This document shows positions 60,763 through 64,000 of a stretch of DNA of 64,000 nucleotides, piece by piece. The position numbers and the translations under genes were made by a program. Source of the DNA: Eonycteris spelaea (taxonomy: Eukaryota; Chordata; Mammalia; Chiroptera; Pteropodidae); the NCBI GenBank assembly GCA_003508835.1, contig PUFA01000070.1:7949001-8013000 (forward strand), given 5' to 3'. Numbering within the stretch: position 1 is the first letter of the stretch; every line of letters starts with the position of its first letter. Below the pieces are notes generated by a model that was not told where the DNA came from, made no database searches, and was given only the letters and a program-made list of their open reading frames with translations.

Positions 60763-61120
60763 CCGCGGTCCTCGTCGCTGCTTCCTCCCGTCTCGGTGGC
60801 CTGGGGTGAAACTGGGAAAAGTAATCACCCTCTCGCCAAACCCACCGCTCAGGCGTCCCCTCCTTGTGGCCGACCAGGCACTGGGCAGAGTGACAGTTGC
60901 AGGTTGAGGCCCTGGAGGTTGGGCCACAGGGACTTCTGAGCCGGGTGAGGGACGCTGGGCGGGGCGACAGGCGCGGGGCGGGGCGAGGTGCTCTGGGTGC
61001 GGCGGGAGGAGCCGGGGTGGGTGTCTGCCCTTGCAGGCTGCTCCCTGGCTGCCGTGGGCTTCGCCGCTGTTTCTCAGTGTTGTTTCCTGGTACCTATAGG
61101 CGTCGTTCCGCAGCCCCGTC
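60380..61120 (-). promoter_or_regulatory. ATP23: CpG-island promoter of ATP23
   Basis: The region is GC- and CpG-rich against an AT-rich background and spans exon 1, the 5' UTR and upstream DNA. GC boxes (GGGGCGGGG type) lie at about 60958-60990. No TATA box is evident, as expected for a housekeeping gene. The transcription start is probably between 60.78 and 60.99 kb, but the exact position cannot be read. Confidence 0.8.
60573..60762 (-). CDS. ATP23: ATP23 coding exon 1 (start codon)
   Basis: The exon encodes residues 1-63 plus the first base of codon 64 and is followed by a GTAGGA donor. The frame that continues into the family sequence [20 protein letters not shown] opens at the ATG whose first base is 60762. 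A second ATG five bases downstream (60757) starts MAGAPEER, which matches the start of the human protein (MAGAP...), but that frame is not the one that reaches GEQLQQQH. The predicted N-terminus is therefore [15 protein letters not shown], unlike other mammals as remembered. The upstream ATG has C at -3 and G at +4. The downstream ATG has G at both -3 and +4, the better Kozak context. Either this species uses the upstream ATG, or there is a small indel or sequence error here. Confidence 0.88.
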
Positions 61121-61964
61121 TCCCCGTGGACACCTGCTGGCCACTACTGGCCACTAGGTCTCCTTCTCCCACTGAAGGTCTCTGCCATCCTCCCACCAGC
61201 AAGCTAATTGCAGTCTCTGGCGCACCTCTTCCTTCTCTGCCGCCCCAATCCATACTGAATGCAGTGTTTTTCAGAAACGTTTGAAAGCTACAATTAGCAT
61301 CAAAATCCTCAAAGTATAGTCTCCGACTACGTTTTTTCTGCGTCATCTGGGCCCATTCACCCACCCTACTCTCCTGCCACCCCCAAATAACTGATAACAA
61401 AACACAACCCATTTACTTCTACCTCCAAGCCTTAATTCATAATTCCATCTTTCAGCCCCTTTCCTCAGTTATTATCCAGGTACTAATCAAATCTACGTAC
61501 CCCACAGGTTATTCCCAAATAGTGTAATCAAAATTAATCTCTCTTGATCTCCCAATGTACACAGTACGTTGTACCTGTTTTAGCTTTCATCACAGCATGC
61601 CAGGTTTCAACTCATTTGAGTTTCTCTTTTTCCACTAAATTACTCATTCAGCTCACACATTTATTTAACACCTACTATGATGAGTGAGGCATGGTGGTGA
61701 AAACAATAATCAGAATTGCTGAGATTGAATACATGGTTTTTGTAAGAAACATCTAAATAATAAAGGCTCGAGAGCCCTTGAGGATCATGGACAGTGCCTT
61801 ATGTGTCACAGACACTCAGTAAGTATCTAAATTGGATGCGATGCTAGGATTATTCATTCATTTGAAATATGAAAATATGAACATCTATCTATATATGTAG
61901 ATATAGAATGCTAAAGCGATACGTTAAAAAAAAAACAATTTATACTGAGCTCACCTTGGATATA

Positions 61965-62095
61965 CTATTTCTAATCCCCACTACAACCCTGCAAAATAAG
62001 TATTATTATCACTACTTGCTGATAAGGAAAGTGGGCTTGGCAAAATTAAATAATTTTTCCAGGATTGCACGACCAACTTCCAATATAGTTACAGA
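61965..62095 (-). repeat. MIR fragment
   Basis: CACTACAACCCTGCAAAATA, ATTATTATCACTACTTGCTG and CCAGGATTGCACGACCAA fit the reverse MIR. Confidence 0.55.
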
Positions 62096-62199
62096 ATGAA
62101 GCACACATATATGAAAAACTAGTACGTTTAGTCTGTAATACTCATAGAAAGCCTAGAATGGATTATAGCCTGTAAACATTTGAAATAGTATTTGAAATT

Positions 62200-62860
62200 A
62201 TTCAGCTACATGAATAAGCAAAGAAATGCAAATTAAAAGCTTCATTTTTCCCTACCAAATTAGCAAATGTATTTTCAATATTCATTTTTAAGGCAACAGT
62301 GAGAAAACTAGAATAAATTTATGCCAAAATACGATCAATAGTTGTTCAGGTATTGGAATATTTTTATTATATTCTTCTGAATTTTCCTAATGCTCTACAA
62401 TAAGCATGTATTACCTTCATAATGAGAAAAATAAACTTTTGGAAGTGCGGAAATGCTCATCAAATGACAGTTAAAAAGAGAAAAACGGCACAAAAAATGA
62501 GAGCGTGGGCAAAGATTTAGCTCTAAGAATTTTCCATTTCCATCGCAGCACTAATTAAAAGCAAAAAGGATAGAAAAGATCTAAATGTCCAACAAGAGGT
62601 ACAATGGAATACAAGCGACCATGTCGTAGAAGTCTTTTCTTAATGTGTTCATAAGTTTTTGTTGTTGTTGTTACAAAATAGCATATGCAACAGGATTCCA
62701 TTTCGAAAGTTTTATATGTATAGAAAGAGTCTGGAAGACTGCTCCAGAGTGTTCACAGTGGTTGTTTTGAGGGTAGGATATGGGTGTTTTGCTTTTTGTG
62801 CTTGCCCTCATTTATAAATCAAAAATAATTGCTTTTTTATAGGTAGTAACTTGTTTCAAG
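62200..62860 (+). repeat. L1M 3' fragments, probably two
   Basis: AAAGAAATGCAAATTAAAAG, CTCTACAATAAGCATGTATT and, later, CACAGTGGTTGTTTTGAGGG with a poly-pyrimidine end indicate two partial ancient L1 3' ends in plus orientation. Confidence 0.55.
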
Positions 62861-63119
62861 TCTTTAAATATATCAGCAATAAATGCATAGAATATAATTT
62901 TAAAGTGCTTTCCGCCGTTCGGCTTTTTAATAACTAACGTCTAATCCACTTATCAAGGGCCAACAAAAATTCGGTGAGATTATAGCCTTCCCTTAGCTTT
63001 CATTTTGAATGTTGGAAAGAACAAAACAGTCCTCACCACCGTCCGCAAAAACACACATATCAGCCCAGGAAGCCCACACCGGTAAGAATAGCAGGACGAA
63101 TGAAGCAATCTACGTCCAG

Positions 63120-63482
63120 CCCTTCGAACCCGGAAGTGATGAGGAGGCGCTCAGCATTCTGGGAAGATTATGAAAGTCAGGCTGAGAGCCGCTGACTGTT
63201 ACCGGGGCAACCGGAGGGGCTTAGCGGTTATCTGCGGTTTGGAGCCGTTAGCGGGCGACGCTGAGATGCTCAGAGGTCATTTGTGATGAGCGAAAGGGGC
63301 CTGTGGACGCTTTTAAGGGAAGATTGTCTTATCAGGAGGTTATCCAGGTTTGTCCTGCGGGAGCGCCTGCCCTGGGGATCGAGGTCAAGCCCTCTTGTCC
63401 TTTGAGCCTTGCGGCGAAATGAAGTGTTACCAAGTAGATCCTTTCCATCACTTCTCTAGTTTTCTGCCTCCTTTTAGGAAAT
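63120..63482 (+). promoter_or_regulatory. Candidate divergent promoter and first exon
   Basis: This CpG-rich island lies 2.2 kb upstream of ATP23. From left to right it carries an ETS-like site (CCCGGAAGTG, near 63130), a ZNF143-like core (GCATTCTGGGA, near 63155) and an RFX X-box-like palindrome (GTTACCGGGGCAAC, near 63200). On the plus strand, candidate donors occur after TATCCAG (near 63350) and at AAAT|GTAAGTTGAG (GT at 63483), so a plus-strand first exon is plausible. A 39-codon ORF runs 63286-63405 and another frame opens with ATG at 63419, but neither is recognised. The transcript would continue beyond the window. It could be an uncharacterised gene, a lncRNA or an enhancer. Confidence 0.5.
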
Positions 63483-63789
63483 GTAAGTTGAGAATTTCTA
63501 ATTTAAGTTGTAATGTGTTCTAATGTCAAAGTAAACTATTCTTGCTTTGAAAATTGTGGAAAATTTTTTTAAGAAAAAAGAAAACTCACCAGAAGTAACT
63601 TAAAATTTTCATGTATTACCTATTTGTTTTTTTTTTTGTCTGCATAAATATTTTTACATAGTTGAGTTTAGTTAGGAAAAACCATTAGTATCCTGCTTTT
63701 TCACGTATATGTATATATGATATAATTCTGTTATTGAAATCTTAGCAACAAAGAAAGCATTGAATATCTTAATGTAAATCTTTTCGTAG

Positions 63790-64000
63790 TGAATTGAAGA
63801 GATAAAAATGAAGTGGACACAGCATGTGAAGACAATTCTTTCAAGAAGTTTGGCTGTAAAGGAAAAGAGAAAGGTCGGTAAGCCAAAGAAGAATGACAAG
63901 TGAAAAAAAAAAGTTGGGGTTTTTCTTTAAGGAGAAGAGAGTGATGTTTTTATTAGAGAAAAAGCTGATAGTCAGAGGTTAAAGATACTGGCAAGAAAGA
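63790..64000 (+). repeat. Probable ancient interspersed repeat at window end
   Basis: GACAATTCTTTCAAGAAGTT followed by TGGCTGTAAAGGAAAAGAGA recurs in many mammalian introns as remembered, so the stretch is treated as a repeat. A 31-codon ORF here is Lys-rich and not considered a gene. The family was not named. Confidence 0.4.

Noticed and set aside
60280..60939. 219-codon plus-strand open frame over the ATP23 promoter
   Set aside because: It is antisense to ATP23 exon 1 and lies in GC-rich island DNA where stop codons are rare. It has no domain, and the conserved gene is on the other strand.
63808..63903. 31-residue Lys-rich ORF near the window end
   Set aside because: The sequence resembles a recurrent intronic repeat, and a short basic peptide is expected from such purine-rich DNA.
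1..64000. CRISPR arrays, operons, phage or bacterial systems
   Set aside because: No spaced identical repeats, no dense ORF packing and no ribosome-binding-site pattern. The sequence is mammalian.

Overview
The window is mammalian nuclear DNA. It is AT-rich, full of very old MIR, L2, L1M and hAT/MER-type repeats, and has intron-split coding sequence with consensus splice sites. An L1 3' end near 50.43-50.63 kb resembles, from memory, L1 tails common in Laurasiatheria, so a laurasiatherian placental is the best guess. No Alu, B1/B2, CAN, Bov-tA, ERE or camelid Vic SINE was seen, and the species is not determined.

One protein-coding gene can be read completely. ATP23 (XRCC6BP1/KUB3, the mitochondrial ATP23 metalloprotease homolog) lies on the minus strand in six coding exons: 60762-60573, 58806-58761, 58073-57992, 54378-54241, 52593-52510 and 50311-50108. 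All introns are GT-AG, the phases join cleanly, and the product is 247 aa with the HELIH zinc-protease motif in exon 4. Exon 1 sits in a CpG island with GC boxes near 60.96-60.99 kb. An AATAAA signal on the minus strand near 49.91 kb probably ends the transcript.

About 2.2 kb upstream of ATP23 (63.12-63.48 kb) is a second CpG-rich, promoter-like segment. It has ETS-like, ZNF143-like and RFX X-box-like motifs and plus-strand splice-donor candidates, and it may start a divergent transcript that leaves the window.

The remaining 50 kb (1-49.9 kb) looks like gene desert downstream of ATP23. It holds: a minus-strand ERV-L-like pol remnant (about 2.0-3.6 kb); a minus-strand retroviral remnant with RNase H, integrase and env pieces and a degenerate LTR-like direct repeat (about 21.3-24.5 kb); a degenerate, nearly full-length minus-strand L1 (about 43.68-49.2 kb); several L2 copies, many MIRs and hAT-type MITEs; microsatellites; an isolated tRNA-Val-like SINE with apparent target-site duplications (30.02-30.28 kb); and a strong CTCF-like motif at 39.2 kb.

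No CRISPR array, bacterial gene or other clear exotic system is present. The most interesting items are the ATP23 start region (conserved ATG out of frame, upstream ATG in frame), the divergent promoter candidate, the solitary tRNA SINE, the CTCF site and an unexplained CpG-retaining segment at 13.2-13.36 kb.
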